From the NCBI RefSeq assembly GCF_900444995.1, contig NZ_UAPQ01000012.1:1-64000 (forward strand): 64,000 nucleotides of DNA. Reading direction: 5' to 3'. Positions 29,875 to 39,237 of this stretch are shown here, in pieces (the stretch's first letter is position 1; the number at the start of each line of letters is the position of its first letter). The position numbers and the translations under genes were made by a program. The notes beneath the pieces were generated by a model, which was not told the DNA's origin, did not search any database, and saw nothing but the letters and a program-made list of their open reading frames with translations. Source of the stretch: Actinomyces bovis (GTDB lineage Bacteria; Actinomycetota; Actinomycetes; Actinomycetales; Actinomycetaceae).

Positions 29875-30107
29875 CAGACATGCGCTGCAACCGCGTCCAC
29901 ACCTGCACGTTTCAGGATGCGGTGCAGGTACTCCTGCGTCGTGATCTGGCCACGAACGCGCATGACTAGAAAGGCGAGATCCTCACGGTTAGGTTCCCAA
30001 CCCTCGTGCCAGTTATCGGCGCACGCCTCAATGATACGGTCTCTCTGGCCCTCATCAAGACCTTCGAATAGGTCTGGCCAACGCTCCTCCAACTGCATTC
30101 CTGTCAT
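29874..30107 (-). CDS. VbhA-like antitoxin of a Fic toxin (orphan)
   Basis: A complete 77-residue protein with an excellent ribosome site (AAGGAGGAAAGC before ATG at 30107). Its core, IIEACADNWHEGWEP, followed by a helix and RGQITTQEYLHRIL, matches the VbhA-type layout in which [S/T]xxxE[G/N] blocks the Fic ATP site. Here the motif reads DNWHEG, so the first position is Asp rather than Ser/Thr, while the Glu that displaces the ATP gamma-phosphate is kept. Its toxin partner is truncated to 34 codons, so it is an antitoxin without its toxin inside a CRISPR array. Confidence 0.7.
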   Translation of the reverse strand: MTGMQLEERWPDLFEGLDEGQRDRIIEACADNWHEGWEPNREDLAFLVMRVRGQITTQEYLHRILKRAGVDAVAAHV

Positions 30108-30151
30108 GCTTTCCTCCTTGGCTCCAGTAATTGAGACTACCCGCTTAACGC

Positions 30152-30496
30152 CTATCGTGGGGTCCTCCCCGTTGGGATGACGCCGGCAGGCGTCGGCGCC
30201 AACGACTCGCCGCCGTTAAGGCTCTCCTCCACCTCGGCGGTGGCAGAGTTCAAGGCGGCGACCACCCACGCACCAAAAGCCGGATAGTCACCCGCACCGC
30301 GTGCGCAGACGAGGCGCCACGCACTACGCGCGCGCCCAAGGTCATCGGCACTGATTCGGACGGTCAGCCGCCGCATCTCACCCTGACCAGCGTTGCTGGT
30401 CTTGCTGGCGTTGGTGGCAGCTGGGAGTTCGGCGGGGTCGGGGCCGGTGGCCTTGGGGACCGTGATTGCCTTGCGGGGCTTGGGTTTTGGCTTCAT
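30152..30496 (-). CDS. parB: ParB-like centromere-binding protein of a plasmid partition system
   Basis: A 114-residue protein with a good site (AAGGAGAACGC before ATG at 30496). The N-terminus is basic and Pro-rich. The C-terminal part, MRRLTVRISADDLGRARSAW then PAFGAWVVAALNSATAEVEE and a SLNGGESLAPTPAGVIPTGR tail, resembles small ribbon-helix-helix-like ParB proteins of actinobacterial plasmids. It overlaps parA by 4 bp. With parA truncated it cannot drive partition; it may still bind DNA. Confidence 0.7.
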   Translation of the reverse strand: MKPKPKPRKAITVPKATGPDPAELPAATNASKTSNAGQGEMRRLTVRISADDLGRARSAWRLVCARGAGDYPAFGAWVVAALNSATAEVEESLNGGESLAPTPAGVIPTGRTPR

Positions 30497-30966
30497 GCGT
30501 TCTCCTTGGTGAGCAGCTCGACGATGGACTCCAAGGCGTTCGTGTAGTCACGAGCCTCGGCCCTGGGCACGGGAACACGGTTGGTGGCGGCTGTGGCCAC
30601 CACCTCACGCTCGGGCAGGCGTTCAGGCAGCAGGAGGCTTCCGTGAACCTCCCGTAGCACGTCCATCCAAGCTTCACGGTCCAACCGGTCCTTGCGCCAC
30701 TTGTTTACGACAACCCCCAGAGTCTCCAGGCTAGGGTTGTAGTAGCGCTTCACGGTGTTGATGGTGGCCATGAGCTCGTCCACGCCCTCCACGGAGGAGG
30801 CCCTGGGCTCTGTCACCACCAGGACGTGACTGGCTGCCGTCAAGCAGGCCAGGGTTAGGGTGCCTAGGCTGGGTGGGCAGTCGATGAGCACGACGTCGTA
30901 GTCCTCCGCAGCCCCCTCTAGGGCAGCGCGCAGGCAGTGCTCTCTGCCTGGCTGGTTGTCGGCCTC
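30493..30966 (-). pseudogene. parA: ParA ATPase, C-terminal fragment (5' end lost at CRISPR repeat)
   Basis: 157 residues remain. They include the Walker A' / switch region DYDVVLIDCPPSLGTLTLACLTAA, VVTEPRASSVEGVDEL and LGVVVNKWRKDRLDREAW. The N-terminal ~95-100 residues, including the deviant Walker A loop KGGxGKT, are missing because the coding sequence ends at repeat 13. The open frame continues upstream through two repeats, but those residues (SSRKSCN-type) are translated repeat and not ParA. No ATPase activity is possible. Confidence 0.85.
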
Positions 30967-31146
30967 GTTGCAGCTCTTTCGAGAGCTGCACTTCATTGAG
31001 GCCTGGTTTTGGCTGCTTCGAAGGTCTGGCAGATCAGGTTGCAGCTCTTTCGAGAGCTGCACTTCATTGAGCTTGGCTCCTCGCACGTGACGGTGACGGG
31101 CGCCCCTCAGGTTGCAGCGCCTTTTAGGGCCGTGCTGGTTTAGGGG
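30967..31146 (+). CRISPR. CRISPR array, distal block: one intact and two decaying repeats
   Basis: Repeat 13 (30967-31002) is perfect. Repeat 14 (31038-31073) differs in its last two bases (CT for GC). A strongly decayed repeat 15 (31111-31146) keeps GTTGCAGC and matches 22 of 36 positions without gaps. Spacers are 35 nt (31003-31037) and 37 nt (31074-31110), normal for this array. Progressive decay marks this as the old, leader-distal end. Confidence 0.85.
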
Positions 31147-31546
31147 ACTCTGGCAGCGCCGTCTCTCGGCGCTGGCACGCCTACCGGGCGCGCCAGCCCG
31201 CCCACGAGGGCTCGCCCTGAGGCTGGGTGTGCCAGGCAGTCCGTGGCCTGGCTTCCGTCATCCTGGAACAGTTGGGAGTTCCTGGTTATTTTGAACGGGT
31301 GAGCACCAAAGCCAGCTCCGTCTACAACACTGCATACCTAGGCGGAATAGAGCGTGTTTTCGCCTACGCCGAGGCTCAGGAGGGCTCGCAACTGGAGCCC
31401 AAAGCCATAGACCTGCTGCGGAGCATCGATCAATGCGCTGCTGGCACCTCTACCGAGATTAAAGGCCAGGGCCGGCAGCGCTCGGCCAGCGCTCCACAAG
31501 TGAGGCTCAGTGGAGAAAGCTTGTAAGACCTTTCGCGAATCAGCAG
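31147..31546. other. Intergenic region beyond the array, with a doubtful small ORF
   Basis: A hairpin CAGCGCCG-TCTCT-CGGCGCTG near 31154-31174 could end array transcription. An open frame on the plus strand (31227-31526) encodes VILEQLGVPGYFERV followed by AYLGGIERVFAYAEA, which looks like protein sequence, but there is no good start or ribosome site and I recognise no family. It may be the remnant of a gene broken when the island formed. Confidence 0.3.
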
Positions 31547-32218
31547 ATGGATAAAGAGCAGCTGGCTAGCCTGGTCTACATGCGCCCTGAACTGCCTGAA
31601 GACGCCGAAGTCCCAGCCCTAGCCCCTGAAGCATCCCTTGAAGAACCCGACGCCGAACCCGACACCCCTGACCCCGACGACACTGCGGAGGCCGACGAAG
31701 ACCTCGAAGACCCAGACGAACCAAAAGAGGACAATGAGGGTTTTGAATGGTCAGCCAGAGACAAAAGATGGTTTGCGGTCGCGATTATCTATGCGTTTAT
31801 ATGTCTGCCTGGGATGATGTTTCTCGGGGTGCAATGCGCTAAAGCCTTGCAGCGGGGGTGGGGAGAGTATCAGATTGAGGACTACTTTGATGACTCCGCC
31901 ATCATTGAGGACGCATCCTTAACCTCTGGCGGCGACTTCCTGCACGGATACTATCTGCAGATAGAAGCTAGGCTGGCTCCAGGCGTCTCTGATCAAGACG
32001 TTTGCGAGCTACTCGTTGGGGCAGACAAACGTTTTGGCAAAGCGAAGCTGCGCAGCATTGGCAAGAACGAATTACGTGTTCGCCTCACCGGGGACATCCC
32101 CAGCCATAAAGGTGAGCTTTTCACCTATGTTCCCTTCACGGGTTCTTGGGACGGTTTTACCAGGAAGGACGGGGGCGGGGTCTGCACCAGGGAGTTGCAC
32201 AGTGTCCTAGGTGGTTGA
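31547..32218 (+). CDS. Membrane-anchored protein with acidic N-terminus, unknown function
   Basis: A 223-residue protein. Residues 10-70 are very rich in Asp, Glu and Pro. One transmembrane segment follows (WFAVAIIYAFICLPGMMFLGV, about 78-98), and the C-terminal ~120 residues form a compact, probably extracytoplasmic domain with two cysteines. ATG at 31547 has no convincing ribosome site. I do not recognise the family. It lies between the CRISPR array and nrdF and may belong to the island. Confidence 0.6.
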   Translation: MDKEQLASLVYMRPELPEDAEVPALAPEASLEEPDAEPDTPDPDDTAEADEDLEDPDEPKEDNEGFEWSARDKRWFAVAIIYAFICLPGMMFLGVQCAKALQRGWGEYQIEDYFDDSAIIEDASLTSGGDFLHGYYLQIEARLAPGVSDQDVCELLVGADKRFGKAKLRSIGKNELRVRLTGDIPSHKGELFTYVPFTGSWDGFTRKDGGGVCTRELHSVLGG

Positions 32219-32304
32219 CCCCCGCATCGCCTGGAGTATGAGGCGGGGCCGCAGTCACGGCCACGGCCCGCGCAGGTTAACCCCCGCATCGCCCGGAGCA
32301 TGAG
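32219..32304 (+). repeat. Two 24-bp direct repeats upstream of nrdF
   Basis: The CCCCCGCATCGCC[T/C]GGAG type sequence occurs at 32219-32242 and 32281-32304 with two differences, 62 bp apart. They sit between the unknown membrane protein and nrdF and could be repeated binding sites in the nrdF promoter region. No clear -10 element was recognised. Confidence 0.5.
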
Positions 32305-32403
32305 CCCCCAGTCCGCACGACGCCATCAAGAACACCACCGCCCGTACATCACAACCTGTACCTCACAGCCAGGCTGGGCGGCTAGCGCCGTCGGCGTCGG
32401 TAG

Positions 32404-33413
<1,010 letters not shown>

Positions 33414-33414
<1 letters not shown>

Positions 33415-34844
33415 TGCCCGGTGCGCAGCCGCAAATGCACGAGCTCCCGCCCACCACCGAGCAGGAAATCGTGCCTCGCCCCCGGCCCACCTCACCTCCC
33501 GTCTACCACTCTGGCGCAACCAAAATCGGTGAGCTAGGGACCCGTACCTGGCGCTTGGACGACGTCGTAGACGCCGTGTTCTTCGTGGTCTCCGCCCTGC
33601 TCACCTTGTGGCTCGCCTGGATCTTCCTGAGTGCTGGTCTCTACCTGCGCCCACGCGCCGTGGCCTGCGCGCTGCTGTTCTGGGCCGTCTTGGCCTACCT
33701 GGCACTGCCCCGCATGCACCAAGTGCTTACCTGGCTTTACGTCCCCGACTACTTCATTGGGCGCACCCGCACCGCCGACGGGCTGCTCGGAGACCCGGTG
33801 AACCTGGCGGTATGGGGCAGCGAAGAAGCGATCCACGAGAGCATGCGGGCAGCAGGTTGGGTGCGCGCAGACCCGATCACCCTGCGCAGCTCTTGGGGAA
33901 TCATCGCCTCTTCACTGATGAGACGCTCTTACCCGGCGGCGCCAGTATCCACCCTGACGCTATTTGGCAGAAAGCAGAACTTTGCCTACCAGAAAGAGGT
34001 TGAAGGCAACCCCGCCCAGCGCCACCACATCCGCTTCTGGCACGCCCCGGAGGGTTGGGTGCTGCCAGGAGGTAAACGGGTGGACTGGCTGGCGGCAGCC
34101 ACCTACGACCGCGCCGTCGGACTGAGCACCCTGACCTTCCAGGTCACCCACAAAATCGACGCGAATATCGACATTGAGCGCAACTTCGTGGTTGACGAGG
34201 TGCTGTGGGCCAACCCCGAAGCCAAACTGTATTCCTGGGCTGACTTCTTCACCTCCTATCACGACAAAAACGGTGGCGGTGACCGCGTCTTCACCGACGG
34301 CGACCTCTACGTCCTAGACCTATCCGAAGTGGTCACAGGTAAGGGCGCAGCAGAGTTGGCGTCCTCACAGGAGGCTGACGCCGAGGCCGACCGCAGGCGC
34401 CCCCTAGCCCTGGTTGCCGCCCTGGTGCTGATGACCTTGCGCGTGCTCCTGGACACCGGAGATCTGGTGCGCAAAGCCCTGTATGACCGAGCTGCCTTGG
34501 CCCAAGTCGAACTAGACCCGCAGGAACTCTCACAGATCGACCCGGCGCAGGCCGTCCGGCTTGTGCTAGCAATAATTGTCGTCACAGTGACGCTGCTGAC
34601 CGCCATCCTGGCGGTAGCGGTATGGCGTGGGCATCCACGCAGCCGGATCGCCCTGATGGCAGTGCTCACCCTGGGTGTACTCGCAGATATGAGTGAGATT
34701 TCGGCCTCCGGCGCTGGGCAGGCCCCAGTCAACGTATTGCTCTCCTGCGCGCTAGGCGTTCTGGCCCTGCTTACTATCTCCACCCGCTCCTGCCACCGCT
34801 GGGTGCGTGAGCGCAAGGAAGAACGTTCGCAACTGCCAGCCTGA
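33414..34844 (+). CDS. LssY_C domain membrane protein
   Basis: 476 residues. Two N-terminal membrane helices (DAVFFVVSALLTLWLAWIF and CALLFWAVLAYLALP) precede a LssY_C domain with the characteristic GDPVNLAVWGSEEAIHESMRAAGW, TLRSSWGIIASSLMRRSYPAAPVS and QKEVEGNPAQRHHIRFWHAP. A helical C-terminal half with two or three more membrane segments follows. The function of LssY_C is not established; it is found with PAP2-type lipid phosphatases in some bacteria. It is translationally coupled to nrdF by a TGATG overlap, although a functional link is not obvious. Confidence 0.75.
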
Positions 34845-34887
34845 GCCAGGCAGCCCTAGGTGGCACCGGTCTGGCTAGGCTGAGGGC

Positions 34888-35673
34888 ATGAGCGAGCAGC
34901 CCGAAGTTCCCGGCGGTGACACGGTCCGCATGGGCCTGCCTTTTAACGGCGTCGTCCCGCTGTGGTACGAGGGTGAAAACATCACCTGGCACCACAGCCT
35001 GCAAGCCGACCTCTCCACCCTGCTGGGACTGGGACACATCCAGACCACCCGGGGCCCCTCGCCTACGCCCCCAGGCTGGAGCGAGCAGGTTGAAATCGGC
35101 ACCTTGAGATACGACGACGACGGCGCACCCACGCTGTTCCTGCAGGCCGCAGCGCCCACCGGACGGCGCGCCGTCAACCAGGCTGGAGACGGCGCCCCCA
35201 TACCCCTGAGTGGCCCACTCAGCCCCCAGGAATACATGCAGAGCCAGGTCGACGACGTCGCCATGGCGGTCCACGTGGGGCGCCTTATGATCCGTGCCGC
35301 CCGCGACTCCGCCATCCTGCTGTTCACCCTGCGTGCCCCCCGCGACCCGGAGGCCCACCACCTCCTGTCAATGCCCGCCGAAGTGGACGACGACCTAGTC
35401 ATGCATTTCCACCTAGGGACCCTCCTAGAGATGGAAGGCGGCGCCTGGGACCAGGCCACCCGCCAGGACGGCATGAGCTTGCTGGACCTAGACGTGCCCT
35501 TCGAGCCGCTGCTGGTGGCCGGAAGCAATGAGGGTGAGCCCGGGCTAGACGCCGGCGGCCTAGTGGATATGGCCCGACCGGTGGTGGACTGCCTGCTCAA
35601 GCCCGGCTTCCCCTTCGCCCTGGGCTACTCCTTCATCCTGCCTGAGGACGCGACGCCGACCCCAGCCCAGTGA
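34888..35673 (+). CDS. Conserved-looking cytoplasmic protein, unknown function
   Basis: A 261-residue soluble, acidic protein. ATG at 34888 follows CTAGGCTGAGGGC. I see no signal peptide, membrane segment or catalytic motif that I recognise. Segments such as EYMQSQVDDVAMAVHVGRLMIRAARD and KPGFPFALGYSFILPED are well-formed helices and strands, and codon use is like the neighbours, so it is probably a real gene. It is followed by the FNT channel gene after 140 bp. Confidence 0.6.
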   Translation: MSEQPEVPGGDTVRMGLPFNGVVPLWYEGENITWHHSLQADLSTLLGLGHIQTTRGPSPTPPGWSEQVEIGTLRYDDDGAPTLFLQAAAPTGRRAVNQAGDGAPIPLSGPLSPQEYMQSQVDDVAMAVHVGRLMIRAARDSAILLFTLRAPRDPEAHHLLSMPAEVDDDLVMHFHLGTLLEMEGGAWDQATRQDGMSLLDLDVPFEPLLVAGSNEGEPGLDAGGLVDMARPVVDCLLKPGFPFALGYSFILPEDATPTPAQ

Positions 35674-35813
35674 AGTTTGCGAGGCCAGCGAGGCCCGCCC
35701 AGCCAATATGCACAGAGCCTGCCCAACCGCAGCAGTTCACGGTGACTGACCTCACCGGCAGCCTAGGCCCAAAGTGGTTACTCGCCTGAGCCCCCACAGG
35801 TGAAGGTTGAGAC

Positions 35814-36593
35814 ATGCTCACCCTTACCGAGAACCTGCAGGCCCAGGCCAAGTCCGCCGTCGCCCGCACCGACGGCGCCAGCCGCCTCCTGCCCTTCCTG
35901 GTCTCCTCCATGCTCGCCGGGGCCTTCGTCGGCATCGGCGGAACTTTCATGCTGATGGCCGCAGGCCCCTTTAAAGCTGCAAGCAGCCCGGCCACCGCGC
36001 TTATCTCCGGCCCACCCTTCTGTGTGGGCCTCCTGTTGTGTATCTACGGTGGGGCCGAGTTGGGGACCAGCGCCATGATGACCTTCGCCATCGGCTCCTT
36101 CCGCAAGGCCATTACCTGGCTGAAAGCCGGAAGAGTGCTGCTCCTAATGCTGCTGGGCAACCTAGCTGGCTCCATGCTGCTGGCCGCCTTGCTCTGGGGC
36201 ACCAACATCCTCAACTCCGGGAACGCTGCCGGTGCGATGCTGGCGGCGGTGGTCACCACCAAGGGGAATCTGCCGCTGACGGTGATCTTCTTCCGCGGCA
36301 TCATGTGCAACATCCTGGTGTGCCTGACCATCTGGTGCGTCACCCGGCTCAGCAGTGAAGTCGCCAAAGCCGTGGCGGTGTTCGCGATCATCAGCGCCTT
36401 CGTCACCTGCGGTTTTGAGCACGTGGTGGCGAATATGACCTTCTTCAGCCTGGGCTTGTTCTACGGCGTAGACGGCGCCTCTGTGACCCTGGCTCTGCGC
36501 AACCTGCTGGTTTCCGGCATAGGAAACCTCGTGGGTGGCGCGATTTTTGTGGGCGCCGCCTACCTGCTGGCCGCACGCACCGAGCAGCACTGA
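35814..36593 (+). CDS. Formate/nitrite transporter (FNT) family channel
   Basis: A 259-residue protein with six membrane helices. FNT hallmarks are present: GGAELGTSAMMTF in the first half, FFRGIMCNILVCLTIW in the middle and GFEHVVANMTFFSLG with the conserved central histidine. Family members move formate, nitrite or hydrosulfide as a pentamer. The absence of pfl or nir genes nearby leaves the substrate open. ATG at 35814 follows AGGTGAAGGTTGAGAC. Confidence 0.88.
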   Translation: MLTLTENLQAQAKSAVARTDGASRLLPFLVSSMLAGAFVGIGGTFMLMAAGPFKAASSPATALISGPPFCVGLLLCIYGGAELGTSAMMTFAIGSFRKAITWLKAGRVLLLMLLGNLAGSMLLAALLWGTNILNSGNAAGAMLAAVVTTKGNLPLTVIFFRGIMCNILVCLTIWCVTRLSSEVAKAVAVFAIISAFVTCGFEHVVANMTFFSLGLFYGVDGASVTLALRNLLVSGIGNLVGGAIFVGAAYLLAARTEQH

Positions 36594-36692
36594 GATCTAA
36601 AGGGCGGCGCTAAGAGGGCGCAGGCAGCCAAGAGAAAACCAGGCAGCCCGGGTTATGCGCGCCCGGGCCGCCGCCAGCCTGCCGCGCCGTCG

Positions 36693-38399
36693 TCAGGCCA
36701 AAGCCTGGCGCAGCACTTCCAGACCAACCGACCCCAGCCGCAGCGCCCGCATATGGAACTCCTTGAGGGAGGAACCGCCCGCCAAAGCCGCGTCGCGCGT
36801 CTGCTCCCACAACCGCTGCCCAATCGCGTAGGACGGCGCCTGCCCCGGCCAACCCAGGTAACGGTCCAACTCAAAACGCAAGAAGCCCTCGCTCATAGCC
36901 ACGTTGTGACGCAAGAAAGCCCAGGCTGACTCCGCGTCCCAACGCCCCTCACCCACACCGGGCAGGCCCGCCAACTCCGCAGGACGCTCCTTGCCCAGAT
37001 GCACACCAATATCCAACACCACGCGGGCTGCTCGCAGCCGCTGGGAGTCCAACATCCCAAAGCGGTCCCCCGGATCCGCCTGGAAACCCAAATCCGCCAT
37101 CAACCGCTCCGCGTAAAGCGCCCAGCCTTCACCATGACCACTGACCCAGCAGGCCAGGCGCCGCCAGGAGTTGAGCTCCTCACGCAGGAAAGTCTGCATG
37201 CCGCACTGCAGGTGATGGCCAGGCACCCCCTCGTGGAACACCGTGGTTCGCTCCTGCCAGGTCGCGAAGTCTGCTGTGCCCGCAGGCACCGACCACCACA
37301 TGCGGCCCGGGCGCGAGAAGTCGTCGCTGGGGCCCGTGTAGTAGATCCCGCCAGTCTGGGACGGGGCGATGCGGCACTCCAGGGTGCGCAGCGGGGAGGG
37401 GATATCAAAGTGGGTGCCGTCCAAGGCCGCGATTGCCGCGTCAGAAGTTGCCTGCATCCACTCCTGGAGCGCCTGGGTACCGTGTACCAAACGGCTTGGG
37501 TCAGCGTTAAGCCGCTCAAGCGCCTGGCGCACCGTGGTGCCAGGGCCATAGAGCTCAGCGGCGATCTGACGCTGCTCGGCATCAATGGCGGCCAGGCGCT
37601 CGCGACCCCACTCGTAGGTCTCATCTAGGTCCACTGTGGCGCCCAGGAACTCACGGCTGAAGCGTTGGTAGCGTTCACGCCCGACGGCGTCTTCAGTGGG
37701 CGCTTGGGGCAGGAGCTCGCGTTCCAGCTGCTCGGCAAAGGTGGCGTAGCCAGCGCGTGCGGCAGCGGCAGCTTCCCGCAGCTCCTCAGTCAGGGAGGCG
37801 GGGAGGGTGGTGCCGTCGCCAGTTGTGGGCTGGGCGGTTAGGACGCTGTAGGAGGAGGTGGACGCCTCGGCCTGGTCGCGGGCCTGGGCGATAACTGCCG
37901 CAACCTGACGGCGGGCGGCGACGTCGCCACGCGAGGCCGCCTCACCAAGCGCGCTGAGATAGCCCTTTAGGGCGCCGGGCACAGCGCGCAGACAGGAAGC
38001 GAAAGTCTCCCAGTCGCCCACGGTGTCCGTGGGCAGGTTGTCAAATAGGTCGCGCACGCTCTGGGCCGGGGAGGCGATGTTGTTGAGCACCCGCAGGTTC
38101 TCACCGGCTTCCGCCAGTTCCAGCTCTAGGCCCAGGCGCTCACGCATGGCGGCCAGAGTTACACGGTCGACGTCGTCGGCAGGCTGGAGCTGGTCCAGGG
38201 AGCGCAGCGTGGCCCGTGAAAGCTCCGTGAGTGCTGCTAGGCCCGCGGGGGAGTGGTCATCTAGGGCGCCGCGGCGGCCTGGCAGGCCGTTGTAGACAGC
38301 GAACTCGGGGGAGAGCTCAGCTAGGCGGGCCACATGCGCCTCAGCTACGGCGTCGACGGCGGTGGGCTGGCGGCGGATTGGTGCGGTGGTAGCAGTCAT
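36693..38399 (-). CDS. DUF885 family putative metallo-carboxypeptidase
   Basis: A 568-residue protein with the family zinc motif HEGVPGHHLQ (H-E-x-x-x-G-H-H), EGWALYAERLMADLGF and the PSYAIGQRLWEQTRDAA segment near the C-terminus. DUF885 proteins are predicted metallopeptidases related to the M32-like fold. No signal peptide is evident, so it should act in the cytoplasm. ATG at 38399 is the first codon of a convincing N-terminus. It is divergent from the phosphatase gene at 38529. Confidence 0.85.
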   Translation of the reverse strand: MTATTAPIRRQPTAVDAVAEAHVARLAELSPEFAVYNGLPGRRGALDDHSPAGLAALTELSRATLRSLDQLQPADDVDRVTLAAMRERLGLELELAEAGENLRVLNNIASPAQSVRDLFDNLPTDTVGDWETFASCLRAVPGALKGYLSALGEAASRGDVAARRQVAAVIAQARDQAEASTSSYSVLTAQPTTGDGTTLPASLTEELREAAAAARAGYATFAEQLERELLPQAPTEDAVGRERYQRFSREFLGATVDLDETYEWGRERLAAIDAEQRQIAAELYGPGTTVRQALERLNADPSRLVHGTQALQEWMQATSDAAIAALDGTHFDIPSPLRTLECRIAPSQTGGIYYTGPSDDFSRPGRMWWSVPAGTADFATWQERTTVFHEGVPGHHLQCGMQTFLREELNSWRRLACWVSGHGEGWALYAERLMADLGFQADPGDRFGMLDSQRLRAARVVLDIGVHLGKERPAELAGLPGVGEGRWDAESAWAFLRHNVAMSEGFLRFELDRYLGWPGQAPSYAIGQRLWEQTRDAALAGGSSLKEFHMRALRLGSVGLEVLRQALA

Positions 38400-38528
38400 G
38401 CCTTGAGGTTAGGGCATGCCCAAGCTCCGGGTTTGCGCGTACTTCAGGGTTTGCTGGCTCGTGGCCAGGGGGTGCGCTGCGGCGGCCTGGACTTGTGGGC
38501 TGGGGCCAGGCGCGAGACCCTCTGTGGC

Positions 38529-39212
38529 GTGAATGCACCAGTCGCTCCCGCTGAGCCACCCAGCCTGCCCAACCCGCGCCATCCCGGTCAGCCCTACCGC
38601 ATCGTTATGGTGTGCACCGGCAATATCTGCCGCTCGGCCATGGCGGAAATGGTGCTTACGGACCGTCTGTTAGCTGCCGGGGTGCCGCTTAGCGGGCCGA
38701 AGGGCGTCGTCGTCACTTCAGCGGGGGTGTCCGCGGAGGAGACCGGTAACCCAATGGACTCCCGGGCTCTGCGCCTGCTGGCCGAGCGCGGCTACGGTCA
38801 AGGCGCGGACCAGCCAGCTCGCCTACTTGCCCAGCGTCTCAGCCACCACCGGGCGCACCGCATCAGTGACGCCGAACTGCGACAGGCCGACCTGCTGCTA
38901 GCCATGACCGCCTCCCACCAGCGCGAACTGCGTCGTCGCTGTGAAAGCCTGGGCCTGGATCCGGAGCGCGTACGCATGTTCCGTCACTACGAACCTTCTG
39001 AGCCACAGCAGGCAGCGAGTCCAGAAGCGACTGCAGCTAGGGGCCTGGATGCTGCCCGAGGCCTGGGTGCGGGCGGGGGCCTGGACGTGCCTGACCCTTG
39101 GTACGGCACTATGGCGGATTTTGTAGACACTCTGCAGGTCGTGGAGCGCGTCTCAGAGGCGCTGTGCCCGCGGCTCGAACAGCTTGGCGCTGAGCCGCCC
39201 AAGCCTAGCTAG
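38529..39212 (+). CDS. Low-molecular-weight protein tyrosine phosphatase
   Basis: About 227 residues from a GTG at 38529. The frame is open upstream but would overlap the divergent DUF885 gene. The P-loop VCTGNICRSAMAEM carries the catalytic cysteine and arginine, and the general acid lies in VPDPWYGTMADFVDTL. Two insertions of Ala/Gly/Ser type, including about 25 residues just before the DPWYG motif, make it longer than the usual ~160. It probably dephosphorylates tyrosine kinases or regulators of cell-surface polysaccharide. Confidence 0.82.
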   Translation: MNAPVAPAEPPSLPNPRHPGQPYRIVMVCTGNICRSAMAEMVLTDRLLAAGVPLSGPKGVVVTSAGVSAEETGNPMDSRALRLLAERGYGQGADQPARLLAQRLSHHRAHRISDAELRQADLLLAMTASHQRELRRRCESLGLDPERVRMFRHYEPSEPQQAASPEATAARGLDAARGLGAGGGLDVPDPWYGTMADFVDTLQVVERVSEALCPRLEQLGAEPPKPS

Positions 39213-39237
39213 CCCGCGATGCGCTAGTTCAGGCGCC

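Larger units (their letters stand above)
29773..30966 (-). mobile_element. Plasmid partition/toxin-antitoxin fragment embedded as a 1,194-bp 'spacer'
   Basis: The segment runs from the last base of repeat 12 to the first base of repeat 13, with both repeats in the same orientation. It contains, on the minus strand, a 5'-truncated parA, a complete parB-like gene, a complete VbhA-like antitoxin gene and the first 34 codons of a Fic toxin. Both terminal genes are cut exactly at the repeat junctions. No insertion sequence, inverted repeats or target duplication was seen. The content is typical of an actinobacterial plasmid backbone. Confidence 0.85.

Noticed and set aside
30967-31086. N-terminal extension of ParA (SSRKSCN, QLSKELQ)
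   Set aside because: These residues are translated CRISPR repeats 13 and 14. Real ParA sequence begins only below 30966.
31151-31180. Possible further CRISPR repeat (CAGCGCC...GGCGCTGGCAC)
   Set aside because: Only 4 bp after the decayed repeat 15, so there is no spacer, and the resemblance is confined to a hairpin. More likely a terminator.
36999-37628. Plus-strand open frames inside the DUF885 gene
   Set aside because: Antisense shadows. The minus strand has the metallopeptidase motif and normal length.
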